This document shows positions 52,124 through 62,590 of a stretch of 64,000 nucleotides of DNA, piece after piece. A program made the translations under genes and the position numbers. Numbering within the stretch: the stretch's first letter is position 1; every line of letters begins with the position of its first letter. Source of the stretch: an uncultured Pelagibacteraceae bacterium (lineage in GTDB: Bacteria; Pseudomonadota; Alphaproteobacteria; Pelagibacterales; Pelagibacteraceae); NCBI GenBank assembly GCA_902550805.1, contig CACDAL010000001.1, positions 62,001 to 126,000 of the forward strand, given 5' to 3'. The notes below the pieces were generated by a model. The model worked only from the letters and a program-made list of their open reading frames with translations, searched no databases and had not been told where the DNA came from.

Positions 52124-53119
52124 ATGAAACAATGTTTAAAGAAAATTTTATTTCTTTTAATTATTTTTCCTTTTACATTCATATTTCATTCAAATGCAGA
52201 AACTTTAGAAATAAAGGAAATTTTAGAAATTATTCAACAGGATTTAAGAACTCTGGAAAGGGCAGTATACTCAGAGTCATTTTCTAAATCTTCAGAAAAT
52301 TCATCATCTCAAAGTCCTTTAGATCAAGACACTGAAGAAACTTTAACGAGGCATTTATTAAAACTTTCAGAAATTGAAAAACAGTTTCAAGAATTAACAA
52401 ACAGATATGAGGAAATTAATTTTAAATTAGATAAATTATCTTCTAGAATATCAAAAGTTCAAGCAGATAATCAATTACGTTTTCAACAATTAGAAAGCAA
52501 CTCAACATCTAATAATGTAAATAATTCTACAGTAAAAATACCTAAATCAGAAACTAATCAAGAAAAAATATTACCCGGATCTTCACAGCCTCAAGAACTT
52601 GGTTCAATATCATATAAAGACATGACTGATAACAGCGATACCCAGGCAATCCAATCGGTTGATCAAACTAAAACTGTAGTTACAGAATCTTTTCAGTCAG
52701 AAGAAAAAATATTACCAGAAGGAAGTGAAAAAGAACAATATGAGTTTGCCACAAGTTTTTTGAAAGTCGGAGATTATAATATGGCAGAGAGAGCCTTCAG
52801 GGAGTTTGTTGATACTAATCCCAATCATGCTTTATCAGGTAATGCCCAATATTGGTATGCAGAAACTTTTAGGATCAGACAACTATATACAGATGCCGCT
52901 TCAGCATATTTAGAGGGTTATCAAAAGTATCCAAAAAGTGAAAAGGCTCCTATAAATTTATTAAAACTTGGAGTATCATTAGTCCAGATAGGAGAAAAAG
53001 ATCAAGGCTGTTTAATGATTGCAGGAGTTAAACAACAATATCCAGATGCAACTCAATCAGTACTTCAAAAAGCAAAATATGAAGCAAAGAAATTTGAGTG
53101 CAAAAAAGAAAATTCATAG
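52124..53119 (+). CDS. cpoB: Cell division coordinator CpoB/YbgF-like periplasmic TPR protein
   Basis: 331 residues from the ATG at 52124. A signal peptide (KKILFLLIIFPFTFIFHSNA, cleaved near residue 25) is followed by a coiled coil (EKQFQELTNRYEEINFKLDK) and a low-complexity linker. A C-terminal TPR domain follows: YEFATSFLKVGDYNMAERAF, HALSGNAQYWYAETF and KAPINLLKLGVSLVQIG. It links peptidoglycan synthesis to Tol-Pal constriction. An in-frame GTG at 52079 would add 15 residues but lies inside the pal terminator, so it is rejected. The end overlaps the tilS reading frame. Confidence 0.87.
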   Translation: MKQCLKKILFLLIIFPFTFIFHSNAETLEIKEILEIIQQDLRTLERAVYSESFSKSSENSSSQSPLDQDTEETLTRHLLKLSEIEKQFQELTNRYEEINFKLDKLSSRISKVQADNQLRFQQLESNSTSNNVNNSTVKIPKSETNQEKILPGSSQPQELGSISYKDMTDNSDTQAIQSVDQTKTVVTESFQSEEKILPEGSEKEQYEFATSFLKVGDYNMAERAFREFVDTNPNHALSGNAQYWYAETFRIRQLYTDAASAYLEGYQKYPKSEKAPINLLKLGVSLVQIGEKDQGCLMIAGVKQQYPDATQSVLQKAKYEAKKFECKKENS

Positions 53120-54128
53120 TTTTTTTTTAAAACATCTAAAAAATCATAAAATAAAAAAAATATATTTAGAATTTAAAAAAAATATAGAAAATAGTGGTGC
53201 AAAAAATTTTTGTATAGCTCTTTCAGGTGGTCCCGATAGCATAGCATTAACTTTTTTGGCCAAATGTTATTCTATTGAAAAAAAAACTAACTATTATTAT
53301 TATATTGTTGATCACAAACTAAGGCCTAATTCCACAGATGAGGCAAAGTTGGTAAAAAAACAATTAGCTAAATTTGATATAAAATGTGAAATTTTAACTT
53401 GGAAAAATAAAAAAATTTATTCAAATATTCAGTCTAAGGCTAGAAATAAAAGATATGAATTAATTTTTACAGAATGTTTGAAAAAAAAAATCAATCTTGT
53501 TTTAACTGCCCATCAAAAAGACGATCTATTTGAAAATTTTTTTATTAGATTGATTAGAGGATCGGGCTTAAAAGGTTTAAGTTCTTTTAGTAAAATTAAA
53601 ACAAGAATTATCAAGAAAAAAGATATTTATGTTTTAAGACCATTATTAAATTTTTCAAAATTAGATTTAATTTATATTGCAAAGAATACGTTAAATTTTT
53701 TTGTAAATGATCCATATAATGAAAATGATTATTTTTTAAGAATAAAAATAAGAAAATTAATTAAACAATTAAATCAATCAGGTCTAAACTTTAAAAAATT
53801 TAAACTAACATTAGAAAATCTTTACAAAAGTAATTTAACAATTGAATTTTATGTTAAGAAAAATATTCAGAAAAATACAAAATTTTTAAGTAATAAAAAG
53901 TCCATTATTATTAAAGAAAATTTTTTTAAAAAACCAGATGAAATAGTCTTTAGATCGCTTTCTGAATTAATACATATGATTGGTAATAAACAAATGTATA
54001 CCAGAGGAAGTAAGATAAAAAATTTAATAAAAAATATTAAATCTATTAATAATTTCAAAAAATCGACTCTTTCGGGTTGCATTATTGAAAAAGCCAATAA
54101 ATCAATAATTATTTATTCAGAAAGTTAG
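53079..54128 (+). CDS. tilS: tRNA(Ile)-lysidine synthase TilS
   Basis: PP-loop ATPase that modifies C34 of tRNA-Ile(CAU) to lysidine. The motif is CIALSGGPDSIALTFLA, then YYIVDHKLRPNSTDEA, SKARNKRYELIF and LTAHQKDDLFENFFIRLIRG SGLKGL, and NDPYNENDYFLRIKIRK; this is the short, TilS_C-lacking form. The frame is open up to 53019, which would overlap cpoB by 101 bp. I chose ATG 53079 (41-bp overlap, 349 residues); TTG 53094 is an alternative. The start is uncertain; the family is not. Confidence 0.88.
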   Translation: MKQRNLSAKKKIHSFFLKHLKNHKIKKIYLEFKKNIENSGAKNFCIALSGGPDSIALTFLAKCYSIEKKTNYYYYIVDHKLRPNSTDEAKLVKKQLAKFDIKCEILTWKNKKIYSNIQSKARNKRYELIFTECLKKKINLVLTAHQKDDLFENFFIRLIRGSGLKGLSSFSKIKTRIIKKKDIYVLRPLLNFSKLDLIYIAKNTLNFFVNDPYNENDYFLRIKIRKLIKQLNQSGLNFKKFKLTLENLYKSNLTIEFYVKKNIQKNTKFLSNKKSIIIKENFFKKPDEIVFRSLSELIHMIGNKQMYTRGSKIKNLIKNIKSINNFKKSTLSGCIIEKANKSIIIYSES

Positions 54129-54197
54129 TTTTTTTTACTTTTTTGGGTAAAAATGACACTTGTTTAATCAAGAATAATTCTTACTTTACACTAATAT

Positions 54198-56090
54198 ATG
54201 AACTTAAAAAATTTAGCGATGTGGGGAATTATAGTCCTGTTAACACTAGGATTATATAACATGTTTAAAAACCCCCAAGGATCTGTTGCCCAAAAAAAAA
54301 ATATAATCTTCTCAGAATTCTTATCGGAAGTAGATAATGGAAGAGTAGTTCAGGTAGAAATACAGGGTAAAAATATTAAAGGAGTTTTTTCAAATGGTGA
54401 ACAGTTTAATACTTATGCTCCTGAAGATCCAAATTTAATTCAAAAACTAAATGATAAGGGAGTTAGTATTTCAGCAAGTCCTCTAGATGAAAAAATGCCA
54501 TCATTATTAGGAGTTCTACTTTCTTGGTTTCCAATGTTGTTACTTATAGCCGTATGGATATTCTTTATGAGACAGATGCAAGGAGGCAAAGGAGGTGCTA
54601 TGGGCTTTGGAAGATCCAAGGCTAAAATGATGAATGAACTTAAAGGAAAAGTAACTTTTAATGATGTTGCGGGAGTAGAAGAAGCAAAAGAAGAAGTTGA
54701 AGAAGTTGTTGAATTTTTAAAAGATCCAAAAAAATTTAGTAGACTAGGTGGAAAAATACCAAGAGGCTGTCTGCTTGTAGGTCCTCCTGGCACTGGAAAA
54801 ACTTTACTAGCAAGAGCAATAGCTGGAGAAGCTGCAGTACCTTTTTTTACAATATCAGGATCTGACTTTGTAGAAATGTTCGTTGGAGTTGGAGCCTCAA
54901 GAGTTAGAGACATGTTTGAACAAGGAAAAAAACATGCGCCGTGTATAATATTTATAGATGAAATTGATGCCGTTGGAAGAAGCAGAGGCGCAGGATTAGG
55001 AGGAGGAAATGATGAAAGAGAACAAACTTTAAATCAATTATTAGTAGAAATGGACGGATTTGATACTAATGAAGGTGTAATTATTATTGCAGCAACAAAT
55101 AGACCAGATGTACTAGATCCAGCTTTATTAAGACCGGGAAGATTTGATAGACAAGTTGTTGTTTCACTTCCAGACATCATCGGAAGAGAAAAAATATTAA
55201 AAGTTCATGCTAAAAAAATATCAATGGCACCAGATGTCAATCTAAGAACAATTGCTAGAGGAACTCCAGGTTTTTCAGGAGCAGATTTGGCAAATTTAGT
55301 TAACGAATCAGCTTTATTAGCTGCTAGAAAAAATAAAAGAATTGTAACTTATCAAGAATTTGAAGAGGCAAAAGATAAAGTAATGATGGGCGCTGAAAGA
55401 AGATCGATGGTTATGACTGAAGAAGAGAAAAAATTAACCGCATATCACGAGGCTGGACATGCGATTGTAACTATTAATGAAAAGGCAGCACACCCTATTC
55501 ATAAAGCTACAATAATTCCAAGAGGTAGAGCGCTTGGAATGGTTATGCAATTACCTGAAAGAGATGAATTATCTCAGACTAGAGAGCAGCTGCATGCGCA
55601 AATGGCTATTGCAATGGGAGGTAGAGTGGCTGAAGAAATAATTTTTGGTGATGATAAAGTTACTACAGGGGCAGCAAGCGATATTGAGCAGGCTACCAAA
55701 AGAGCAAGAGCCATGGTAATGAGAGCAGGCTTAAGTAAAGAGTTGGGACCGGTAGCTTATGGAGAAAATGAAGAAGAGGTGTTTCTGGGAAGGTCTGTTG
55801 CAAGACAACAAAATATGTCTGAAGAAACAGCTAGAAAAGTAGACAATGAAATAAGAAAGATAGTTGATAAAGGGTATGAAAGAGCAAAAAAATTATTAAC
55901 AGAAAAAATTGACGATCTACACAAGCTGGCTAAGGCTTTGTTAACTTACGAAACTTTAAGTGGTACTGAAATTGAGGAATTAATTAATAAAAACCTTTAC
56001 CCTAAAAATAAAGAAGATCTAAAATTAAATGAAGACGATGAACAGTCGGCTTTAGGCTCGATAGGTTTGAAGCCAAAAGTAGTTCATTAA
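54198..56090 (+). CDS. ftsH: ATP-dependent zinc metalloprotease FtsH
   Basis: A 630-residue membrane AAA+ protease. Two N-terminal helices (about 5-22 and 104-125) flank a periplasmic domain. Walker A is [11 protein letters not shown], Walker B is [11 protein letters not shown], and the SRH and arginine fingers lie in [20 protein letters not shown]. The zinc site is HEAGH (His417-Glu418-His421) with a later Glu/Asp in [11 protein letters not shown]. It degrades membrane and regulatory proteins, including sigma-32 in other bacteria; rpoH is encoded nearby. The 69-bp upstream gap contains AAGAATAATTCTT (54170-54182), a small inverted repeat of unknown role. Confidence 0.96.
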   Translation: MNLKNLAMWGIIVLLTLGLYNMFKNPQGSVAQKKNIIFSEFLSEVDNGRVVQVEIQGKNIKGVFSNGEQFNTYAPEDPNLIQKLNDKGVSISASPLDEKMPSLLGVLLSWFPMLLLIAVWIFFMRQMQGGKGGAMGFGRSKAKMMNELKGKVTFNDVAGVEEAKEEVEEVVEFLKDPKKFSRLGGKIPRGCLLVGPPGTGKTLLARAIAGEAAVPFFTISGSDFVEMFVGVGASRVRDMFEQGKKHAPCIIFIDEIDAVGRSRGAGLGGGNDEREQTLNQLLVEMDGFDTNEGVIIIAATNRPDVLDPALLRPGRFDRQVVVSLPDIIGREKILKVHAKKISMAPDVNLRTIARGTPGFSGADLANLVNESALLAARKNKRIVTYQEFEEAKDKVMMGAERRSMVMTEEEKKLTAYHEAGHAIVTINEKAAHPIHKATIIPRGRALGMVMQLPERDELSQTREQLHAQMAIAMGGRVAEEIIFGDDKVTTGAASDIEQATKRARAMVMRAGLSKELGPVAYGENEEEVFLGRSVARQQNMSEETARKVDNEIRKIVDKGYERAKKLLTEKIDDLHKLAKALLTYETLSGTEIEELINKNLYPKNKEDLKLNEDDEQSALGSIGLKPKVVH

Positions 56091-56096
56091 GTTTTA

Positions 56097-57152
56097 ATGA
56101 AAAAATATTACACTAGAGCGTGTAATTTTTATTATGGCTTAATTTCAAAAGAAAAGATAAAAAAAAAACTTTCTTTACCTATTGGTGGAAATAATTCAAT
56201 ATCATTTGATCAAATCGAATTAATAACCAGAAAATCAAAAAAATTAATTCATATTAAAAAAATTAATAAATTACCAAAAAAAATAAAAAATAAAGTTTTT
56301 TTAGACTTAAAAAATATTACAAAAAAAAAATATTTTAAAGGTATAAGTTTTAAAAACTCACCTATATTAATGGGCATTTTAAATGTGACACCAGATAGTT
56401 TTTCTGATGGTAAAAAGTTTTTAAATAAAATCTCTGCAAACAATCATATAAAAAAATTAATTAAAGATGGAGCAACTATTATTGATATTGGAGGAGAATC
56501 AACTCGCCCAGGTGCATTAGAAATCAATGATAGAAAAGAATGGAAAAGAATTAAATCAAAATTAAATATTTTAAAAAAGAAAAAATGTTTTGTCTCACTA
56601 GACACAAGAAAAAGTTATATAATGGAAAAAGGTTTGAATTATAATATAAATTTAATCAATGATGTATCAGGTTTGAATTATGATAGGAATACAATTAATA
56701 TTTTAAAAAAATATAAAATACCTTTTGTATTAAATCATATAAAAGGAAATCCAAAAACTATGCAGCAAAGCCCGACTTATAAAAATGTTTTACTAGACAT
56801 TTATGATTTCTTTGAAAAAAGGATAAAATTCATTAGATCTAATAAAATTTATCATAAAAATATAATATTAGATCCTGGAATAGGATTTGGAAAAAACTTG
56901 AAACATAATATTACTCTAATAAGCCAAATTTCTATTTTTCACTCTTTAGGTTTTCCTATAATGTTAGGATTATCTAGAAAAAGATTTATTAAAGACCTGT
57001 CGGAAAAAAATGATAGCAAAGAAAGAATAGGAGGAACAATATCTTCATGTTTGTATGCAACCTTGCAGGGAGTTCAATTTTTAAGAGTTCATGATGTAAA
57101 TGAAACGAAACAAGCATTAAAAATATTTAAAAAACTACAATTTAATTTATGA
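56097..57152 (+). CDS. folP: Dihydropteroate synthase
   Basis: A 351-residue enzyme making dihydropteroate from pABA and hydroxymethyl-dihydropterin-PP. The TIM barrel starts at about residue 88 with LMGILNVTPDSFSDG, then GATIIDIGGESTRPGA, FVSLDTRKSYIMEKGL, NDVSGL, VLNHIKGNPKTMQ and ILDPGIGFGK. The extra 80-residue N-terminal part (YTRACNFYYG, LPIGGNNSISFDQIELI) resembles the leader found in other alphaproteobacterial FolP proteins. Overlaps glmM by 4 bp. Confidence 0.92.
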   Translation: MKKYYTRACNFYYGLISKEKIKKKLSLPIGGNNSISFDQIELITRKSKKLIHIKKINKLPKKIKNKVFLDLKNITKKKYFKGISFKNSPILMGILNVTPDSFSDGKKFLNKISANNHIKKLIKDGATIIDIGGESTRPGALEINDRKEWKRIKSKLNILKKKKCFVSLDTRKSYIMEKGLNYNINLINDVSGLNYDRNTINILKKYKIPFVLNHIKGNPKTMQQSPTYKNVLLDIYDFFEKRIKFIRSNKIYHKNIILDPGIGFGKNLKHNITLISQISIFHSLGFPIMLGLSRKRFIKDLSEKNDSKERIGGTISSCLYATLQGVQFLRVHDVNETKQALKIFKKLQFNL

Positions 57153-58480
57153 GAAAAAAATATTTTGGAACAGATGGAATTAGAGGGAAGGTTAATCTTG
57201 ATAAAATTAATGGAGAAATGTTTTTTAAATTTGGATTGGCGGCAGGAACATACTTCAAAAATTTAAAAAAAAATAAACAAACAGCCATAATATCAAAAGA
57301 TACAAGACTTTCGGGATATGCTTTAGAACCCGCTTTAGTCTCAGGATTAGCTTCTGCTGGAATGCACGTATATACTTTAGGGCCCATGCCAACCAATGGA
57401 CTTGCAATGCTTACAAAAACAATGAAAGCGAACATGGGCATTATGATTACCGCTTCTCATAATCCTTACTATGAAAATGGTTTAAAACTTTTTGGACCAG
57501 ATGGACTCAAACTTTCTGACAATATAGAAAGAAAAATTGAAAAATTAATAGACTCTAATATTGAAAGAAATCTTAGCAAACCAGAAACTTTAGGCAGAGT
57601 AAAAAGATTAGAAGATGGAAATGAAAAATATATAAATATTATTAGAAAAAACTTCCCTAAAAATTTTAGTCTTAAGGGTATGAAAATAGCAATAGATTGC
57701 GCAAATGGCGCTGGATATAAAGTTGGCCCTTTACTGCTTAAGTCTCTTGGGGCAAAAGTATATGCAATGGGAACCTCTCCAAATGGATTAAATATCAACC
57801 AAAATTGCGGTTCTACTTTTCCCAAAAAGATAAAAAATCTATCAGCAAAACACAAGGTTGATTTAGGAATTTCTTTAGATGGCGATGCAGATAGAATTAT
57901 ATTATGTGATGAAAAAGGAAATATAGTAGACGGAGATCAAATTGTAGCAACTCTTGCAGAAAGATGGAAAAGAAAAAAAATTCTTAAAGGAGGGGTTGTT
58001 GGCACTTTAATGTCAAATTACGGTTTGGAAAAATTTTTTAAAGCCAAGAAAATTAAATTTTTAAGAGCAAATGTAGGAGATAGATATGTAAAAGAAATCA
58101 TGCAAAAAAATCATTTCAATTTAGGTGGAGAACAATCGGGGCATATTATACTTGGAAAATTTGCAACAACAGGAGATGGAATGTTGGTTGCTCTTGAAGT
58201 TCTTTTTTCTATGAGAAAAGGAAAGAAAGCTAGTGATTTATTTGAAAAGTTTAAACCAACTCCTCAACTTTTAGAAAACATAACAGTTAAAAACAAATCA
58301 ATAATTAATTCAAAAAAGTGCAAAAAGGCAATAAATAATGCCAACAAACTTATAAAAGGTTATGGAAGGATGTTGGTAAGAAAATCAGGAACAGAGTCTA
58401 AAATTAGAATAATGGCAGAATCTAACAATAGAGATCTAATTATTAGATGTGTTAATATTGTAAAAAGATCTATTAATTAA
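57149..58480 (+). CDS. glmM: Phosphoglucosamine mutase
   Basis: A 443-residue enzyme converting glucosamine-6-phosphate to glucosamine-1-phosphate for UDP-GlcNAc, feeding both peptidoglycan and the island's amino sugars. Motifs: YFGTDGIRGKVN, the phosphoserine site GIMITASHNPYYENGLKLFG, the Mg site SLDGDADRIILCDEKG, GGEQSGHII, and the C-terminal LVRKSGTESKIRIM. Start overlaps folP (ATGA). Typical folP-glmM order of alphaproteobacteria. Confidence 0.95.
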   Translation: MRKKYFGTDGIRGKVNLDKINGEMFFKFGLAAGTYFKNLKKNKQTAIISKDTRLSGYALEPALVSGLASAGMHVYTLGPMPTNGLAMLTKTMKANMGIMITASHNPYYENGLKLFGPDGLKLSDNIERKIEKLIDSNIERNLSKPETLGRVKRLEDGNEKYINIIRKNFPKNFSLKGMKIAIDCANGAGYKVGPLLLKSLGAKVYAMGTSPNGLNINQNCGSTFPKKIKNLSAKHKVDLGISLDGDADRIILCDEKGNIVDGDQIVATLAERWKRKKILKGGVVGTLMSNYGLEKFFKAKKIKFLRANVGDRYVKEIMQKNHFNLGGEQSGHIILGKFATTGDGMLVALEVLFSMRKGKKASDLFEKFKPTPQLLENITVKNKSIINSKKCKKAINNANKLIKGYGRMLVRKSGTESKIRIMAESNNRDLIIRCVNIVKRSIN

Positions 58481-58481
58481 A

Positions 58482-59294
58482 TTGAAACCTAATTCCAAAA
58501 TATTGATCATAGCTGGTTCAGACTCATCTGGAGGAGCGGGCATACAGGCAGATATTAAAACGGTTACCTCATTAGGCTCATATGCTATGACTTCTATTAC
58601 CGCGGTTACTTCTCAAAATTCGACTGGAGTTTTGTCTATAACACCTATTCCTTCTAAAGAAATATCCAAACAAATTGAATTTACATCTAAAGATATAAAA
58701 CCTGATGCTATAAAAATTGGAATGTTAAATTCAGTTGGTGTTATTAAATCAGTAATCAAATCACTTTCTAAAATAAGAATTAGAAAAATAATTTTGGACC
58801 CAGTAATGGTTGCTAAAGGAGGAACTAAACTTATAGATAATCAATCTATTAAAATATTAAAAAATGAATTATTAAGAAAAGTAACACTTATAACTCCAAA
58901 TATTCCTGAAGCTGAAATATTAACAAACATTAAAATTAATTCAAAAAAAGATATGATATCTGCTGGAAAAATTTTAATAGAAATGGGTGCTAAAAATGTT
59001 TTAGTAAAAGGAGGCCATCTTTCTTCAAATGTAATGTTAGACATTCTAATAAATAAAAAAGAAATTTTTATCTTTAAAAATAAAAAAATTAGAACAAAAA
59101 ATACTCATGGAACTGGATGTACATTATCTAGCGCAATAGCTACATTTTATTCATGTGGAAAAACGCTAAAGAAATCTTGTGAAATGGCAATTAATTATGT
59201 TAACCATGCAATAGGAACAAGACCTAATTATGGTAAAGGTCATGGACCGATTAACCACTTAAATACAATTATTATAAAAAAAAAATTTAGATGA
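58482..59294 (+). CDS. thiD: Hydroxymethylpyrimidine/phosphomethylpyrimidine kinase
   Basis: A 270-residue ribokinase-fold kinase phosphorylating HMP to HMP-PP for thiamine. Motifs: [75 protein letters not shown], and the catalytic [14 protein letters not shown]. The start is TTG at 58482, one base after glmM. It overlaps purA by 4 bp. Together with thiE this fits the SAR11 need for external HMP (thiC absent here), but a thiC elsewhere cannot be excluded. Confidence 0.93.
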   Translation: MKPNSKILIIAGSDSSGGAGIQADIKTVTSLGSYAMTSITAVTSQNSTGVLSITPIPSKEISKQIEFTSKDIKPDAIKIGMLNSVGVIKSVIKSLSKIRIRKIILDPVMVAKGGTKLIDNQSIKILKNELLRKVTLITPNIPEAEILTNIKINSKKDMISAGKILIEMGAKNVLVKGGHLSSNVMLDILINKKEIFIFKNKKIRTKNTHGTGCTLSSAIATFYSCGKTLKKSCEMAINYVNHAIGTRPNYGKGHGPINHLNTIIIKKKFR

Positions 59295-60583
59295 AAAATG
59301 TTGTAGTAGTAGGTTCTCAATGGGGAGACGAAGGAAAAGGCAAGATTGTAGATTGGTTATCAAGTAAAGCTGATGTTGTAATAAGATTCCAAGGCGGACA
59401 TAACGCTGGACATACATTAGTTATAGATGGAATAACTTACAAGCTTAGATTGCTTCCTTCCGGAATAGTTAGGAAGGATAAAATCTCAGTTATTGGAAAT
59501 GGTGTTGTGGTAGATCCATGGGCTCTTTTAGAAGAAATAGAAGAGATAAAATCAAAAGGAGTAGAGATTAATAATAAAAATTTAATTTTATCTGAAGCGG
59601 CTACTTTAATATTGCCGATACATAGAGAAATGGATGAAATTAGAGAAGATTCATCAGGAGTTAATAAGATCGGAACAACAAGAAGAGGTATTGGACCAGC
59701 TTATGAAGATAAGATTGGTAGGAGATCTTTAAGGGTTATGGATCTGGCTTCAGAAAAAAATTTAGATAATAGATTGGAAACAATTCTAATACATCATAAT
59801 GCTCTAAGAAAAGGTTTAGGAAGAGAAGTTTATAAAAAAGACAAATTAAAAGCTGATTTATTAAAAATTGCACCTAAACTTCTTAAGTTTTCCCAACCAG
59901 TATGGAAAAAAATTGATGAATTTAAATCACAAGGAAAAAAAATATTATTTGAGGGAGCGCAAGGAATATTACTTGATGTTGATCATGGAACCTATCCTTT
60001 TGTAACTTCTTCAAATACAGTTGCGGCATCAGCATCAATAGGATCTGGATGCGGCCCAAATTCCATAAATTATGTTCTTGGAATTACTAAAGCTTATACG
60101 ACTAGAGTAGGAGAAGGCCCTTTTCCAACAGAGTTAAAAGATGAAATAGGAGAGCATCTTGGAAATGTAGGAAAAGAATTTGGAACTGTAACAAGTAGAA
60201 AAAGAAGATGCGGTTGGTTTGATGGTGTTCTAGTTAGGCAAACAATAAAAATTTCAGGTATAGATGGTATAGCACTTACAAAGTTAGACGTTCTAGATAA
60301 ACTTGAAGAGATTAAAATGTGTGTTGCCTACGAAATTGAAGGAAAAAAAATTGATTATTTGCCAGCTTCAGCAGATGATCAATTAAAAATTAAACCAATT
60401 TATAAAAATTTTAAAGGATGGAAATCTTCTACCGCTGGAATTAAAAGTTTTAATGATTTGCCTGAAAATGCCAAAATATATATTAATGAATTAGAGGCTT
60501 TTATTGAAACAAAGATATCAAGTATATCCACAAGCCCTGAAAGAAATGATACAATATTAGTTGAAGATCCTTTTAATTATTAA
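59291..60583 (+). CDS. purA: Adenylosuccinate synthetase
   Basis: A 430-residue GTP-dependent enzyme making adenylosuccinate from IMP and aspartate. N-terminal [20 protein letters not shown] contains the catalytic Asp13-equivalent, and [12 protein letters not shown] the catalytic His. [33 protein letters not shown] and [14 protein letters not shown] are intact. It starts in an ATGA overlap with thiD. Its stop overlaps the convergent rpoH stop by 4 bp, leaving no room for a normal terminator. Confidence 0.96.
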   Translation: MKNVVVVGSQWGDEGKGKIVDWLSSKADVVIRFQGGHNAGHTLVIDGITYKLRLLPSGIVRKDKISVIGNGVVVDPWALLEEIEEIKSKGVEINNKNLILSEAATLILPIHREMDEIREDSSGVNKIGTTRRGIGPAYEDKIGRRSLRVMDLASEKNLDNRLETILIHHNALRKGLGREVYKKDKLKADLLKIAPKLLKFSQPVWKKIDEFKSQGKKILFEGAQGILLDVDHGTYPFVTSSNTVAASASIGSGCGPNSINYVLGITKAYTTRVGEGPFPTELKDEIGEHLGNVGKEFGTVTSRKRRCGWFDGVLVRQTIKISGIDGIALTKLDVLDKLEEIKMCVAYEIEGKKIDYLPASADDQLKIKPIYKNFKGWKSSTAGIKSFNDLPENAKIYINELEAFIETKISSISTSPERNDTILVEDPFNY

Positions 60584-61470
60584 TTTGCAGTAAGTAAGTT
60601 TTTTGATTTGGCCGAATTTAGCATGTGTTTTTGAAGTTTTTCAAAAGCCCTATTTTCAATTTGCCTTATTCTTTCTCTACTAATTTTAAATTTTTTACTC
60701 AAATCTTCTAGAGTAATAGGTTTATCTGTTAGTCTTCTTGAATATAAAATTTCTTTTTCTCTATTATTTAATATTTTAATAGAATCTTGTAAAAGATCTT
60801 TTCTTTGTTCCATTTCTTCGTTCTGAGCAAATCTAACCTCATGATCCATTTCTTTATCAACAACCCAATCTTGCCATTCATCACCATCTTCTCCTATAGG
60901 AGTATTTAAAGATTGTTCTTTACCTAAAAGTCTTCTGTTCATTGAAACCACTTCTTCTTCACTAACATTAAGTCTGTTAGCAATATCTTTTACATGTTCA
61001 TCTTTTAAATCACCTTCAGTTTTTGGAGATATCTGATTTTTAATTTTTTTCAGATTAAAAAATAATTTTTTTTGTGCGGTAGTTGTTCCAATTTTTACCA
61101 GACTCCAAGACCTTAATATATATTCTTGTATCGAAGCTTTTATCCACCACATAGCATATGTTGCTAGTCTAAATCCTTTTTCTGGATCGTACTTTTTTAC
61201 TGCTTGCATTAATCCAACATTTCCTTCTGAGATCATTTCATTTAAAGGAAGACCATAACCCTTATAACCCATTGCTATTTTTGCAACCAATCTTAAATGG
61301 CTTGTTACAAGTTTTTCAGCAGATTTCACATTTCCTGTTGCAAGCCAATTTTTTGCTAACATATATTCTTCTTCAGCATCTAACATTGGAAATTTTTTGA
61401 TTTGAGCAAGATAAGCTGTCAAACCTCCTTCGTTAGAAAGTGCAGGCAAATTATAAGTTTTAGTATTCAT
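60580..61470 (-). CDS. rpoH: RNA polymerase sigma-32 factor (RpoH)
   Basis: A 296-residue heat-shock sigma factor. Region 2 includes [34 protein letters not shown] and [20 protein letters not shown]. The RpoH box is [12 protein letters not shown], which distinguishes it from RpoD. Region 4.2 is [20 protein letters not shown]. Possible targets nearby include ftsH. A 20-bp perfect inverted repeat (61496-61515) lies just upstream. Convergent with purA. Confidence 0.93.
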   Translation of the reverse strand: MNTKTYNLPALSNEGGLTAYLAQIKKFPMLDAEEEYMLAKNWLATGNVKSAEKLVTSHLRLVAKIAMGYKGYGLPLNEMISEGNVGLMQAVKKYDPEKGFRLATYAMWWIKASIQEYILRSWSLVKIGTTTAQKKLFFNLKKIKNQISPKTEGDLKDEHVKDIANRLNVSEEEVVSMNRRLLGKEQSLNTPIGEDGDEWQDWVVDKEMDHEVRFAQNEEMEQRKDLLQDSIKILNNREKEILYSRRLTDKPITLEDLSKKFKISRERIRQIENRAFEKLQKHMLNSAKSKNLLTAN

Positions 61471-61495
61471 AGCGAGTATTTATTTAATAAAGAAT

Positions 61496-61515
61496 TAAAT
61501 TATTACAATAATTTA
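61496..61515. repeat. Perfect inverted repeat between rluD and rpoH
   Basis: TAAATTATT-AC-AATAATTTA, nine-base arms with a 2-base centre. It overlaps the rluD stop codon region and ends 26 bp upstream of the rpoH ATG, within a 42-bp gap. It could be an operator or a weak hairpin, but with no G-C pairs it may be a chance product of AT richness. Confidence 0.45.
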
Positions 61516-62490
61516 TTTGTTAGTATTTCTTAGCTTTTTTAAAATATTTTCCAAATCCAAAGGTAAATTTGAAGAAAATTCCAAATACTCCTTAGTATTT
61601 GGGTGTTCAAATCCTAGAGTTTTAGCATGTAGAAATTGCCTGTCTAACTTAAAAATAGATTCTTCAAGTTCAGGTTTTATATTTTTAAATTTTTTAAATT
61701 TTTTTTTGTATTTTTTATCTCCTAATATATTATTTCCTTTAAAACTCATATGAACTCTAATCTGATGAGTTCTTCCAGTTTCAAGTCTACATTCAATAAG
61801 ACTAAAAGTTGGAGTGTTATTATTTTGAAATATTTCTATAGTTTTATAATTTGTTATTGCTTTTTTTCCTTTTGTTGTTCCAACTTGCATTAGTTGTCTA
61901 TTTTTTGTACTCCTTTTTATCAAGGTCTCTATTTTTCCATTTTGAGGTCTTAGCTTGCCCCAAATAATGGCTTGATAGATTCTTGTAATTTTGTGTTCGC
62001 TAAATTGATTTGATAAATATTCATGACTTTTATTATTTTTTGCAATTACAATTAGTCCAGAAGTGTCCTTATCAATTCTATGTACAATTCCAGGTCTAAG
62101 TTCATCTCCAATATTTGATAAATTTTTGTTATAGTATATTAATGCATTAACAATAGTATTGTCATAATTGCCAGCACCTGGATGCATTGATATTCCAGAT
62201 GATTTATTTATAACAATTAAATCATCATCTTCATAAACAATATCAAGTTTGTAATTATAAGGTTTTAGAGAAGATTTTTTTGGACTGGGTATTTCAAATA
62301 TAATTCTATCACCCTTCGATACCTTTTTTGAAGGATCTTCTAAAATCTTGTTGTTTAGTTTTAGTTTTTTTTTTAGAATTAAATTTTTTACTCTTGTCCT
62401 GCTTAATTCTTTTTTTTTTTTAGTTATAAAAGCATCTATTCTTAATGGACTGTCATTATTATCTACAATTAAGTTAATGATATTTTTCAT
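61513..62490 (-). CDS. rluD: RluA/RluD-family 23S rRNA pseudouridine synthase
   Basis: A 325-residue enzyme. An N-terminal S4 RNA-binding domain (RIDAFITKKKKELSRTRVKN ... LKLNNKI) is followed by the pseudouridine-synthase domain. DIVYEDDDLIVINKSSGISM and the catalytic-Asp motif RPGIVHRIDKDTSGLIVIAK (Asp in HRIDKDT) are clear, then CRLETGRTHQIRVHM. RluD/RluC modify 23S rRNA helices; which site cannot be told by sequence alone. Upstream on the opposite strand is tRNA-Arg. Confidence 0.9.
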   Translation of the reverse strand: MKNIINLIVDNNDSPLRIDAFITKKKKELSRTRVKNLILKKKLKLNNKILEDPSKKVSKGDRIIFEIPSPKKSSLKPYNYKLDIVYEDDDLIVINKSSGISMHPGAGNYDNTIVNALIYYNKNLSNIGDELRPGIVHRIDKDTSGLIVIAKNNKSHEYLSNQFSEHKITRIYQAIIWGKLRPQNGKIETLIKRSTKNRQLMQVGTTKGKKAITNYKTIEIFQNNNTPTFSLIECRLETGRTHQIRVHMSFKGNNILGDKKYKKKFKKFKNIKPELEESIFKLDRQFLHAKTLGFEHPNTKEYLEFSSNLPLDLENILKKLRNTNK

Positions 62491-62513
62491 ATTTTATAAT
62501 AATAATACTATAT

Positions 62514-62590
62514 GCGTTCGTAGCTCAACTGGATAGAGCGCCAGATTTCGGCTCTGGAGGTTCAGGGTTCGACTCCTTGCGGGCGCACCA
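62514..62590 (+). tRNA. tRNA-Arg (anticodon UCG), CCA encoded
   Basis: Acceptor GCGTTCG pairs with CGGGCGC (two G-U), D arm GCTC..GAGC, anticodon stem CCAGA/TCTGG with loop TTTCGGC (anticodon TCG). T arm CAGGG-TTCGACT-CCTTG and a genomic CCA complete the molecule. Seventy-seven nucleotides including CCA. Its last base abuts the stop codon of the convergent ABC permease gene at 62591. Confidence 0.95.

Noticed and set aside
54440-54913. 157-codon minus-strand reading frame within ftsH
   Set aside because: Antisense to the Walker A region of ftsH; serine/proline-rich shadow without family features.
57469-57855. 128-codon minus-strand reading frame within glmM
   Set aside because: Shadow of the glmM coding sequence.
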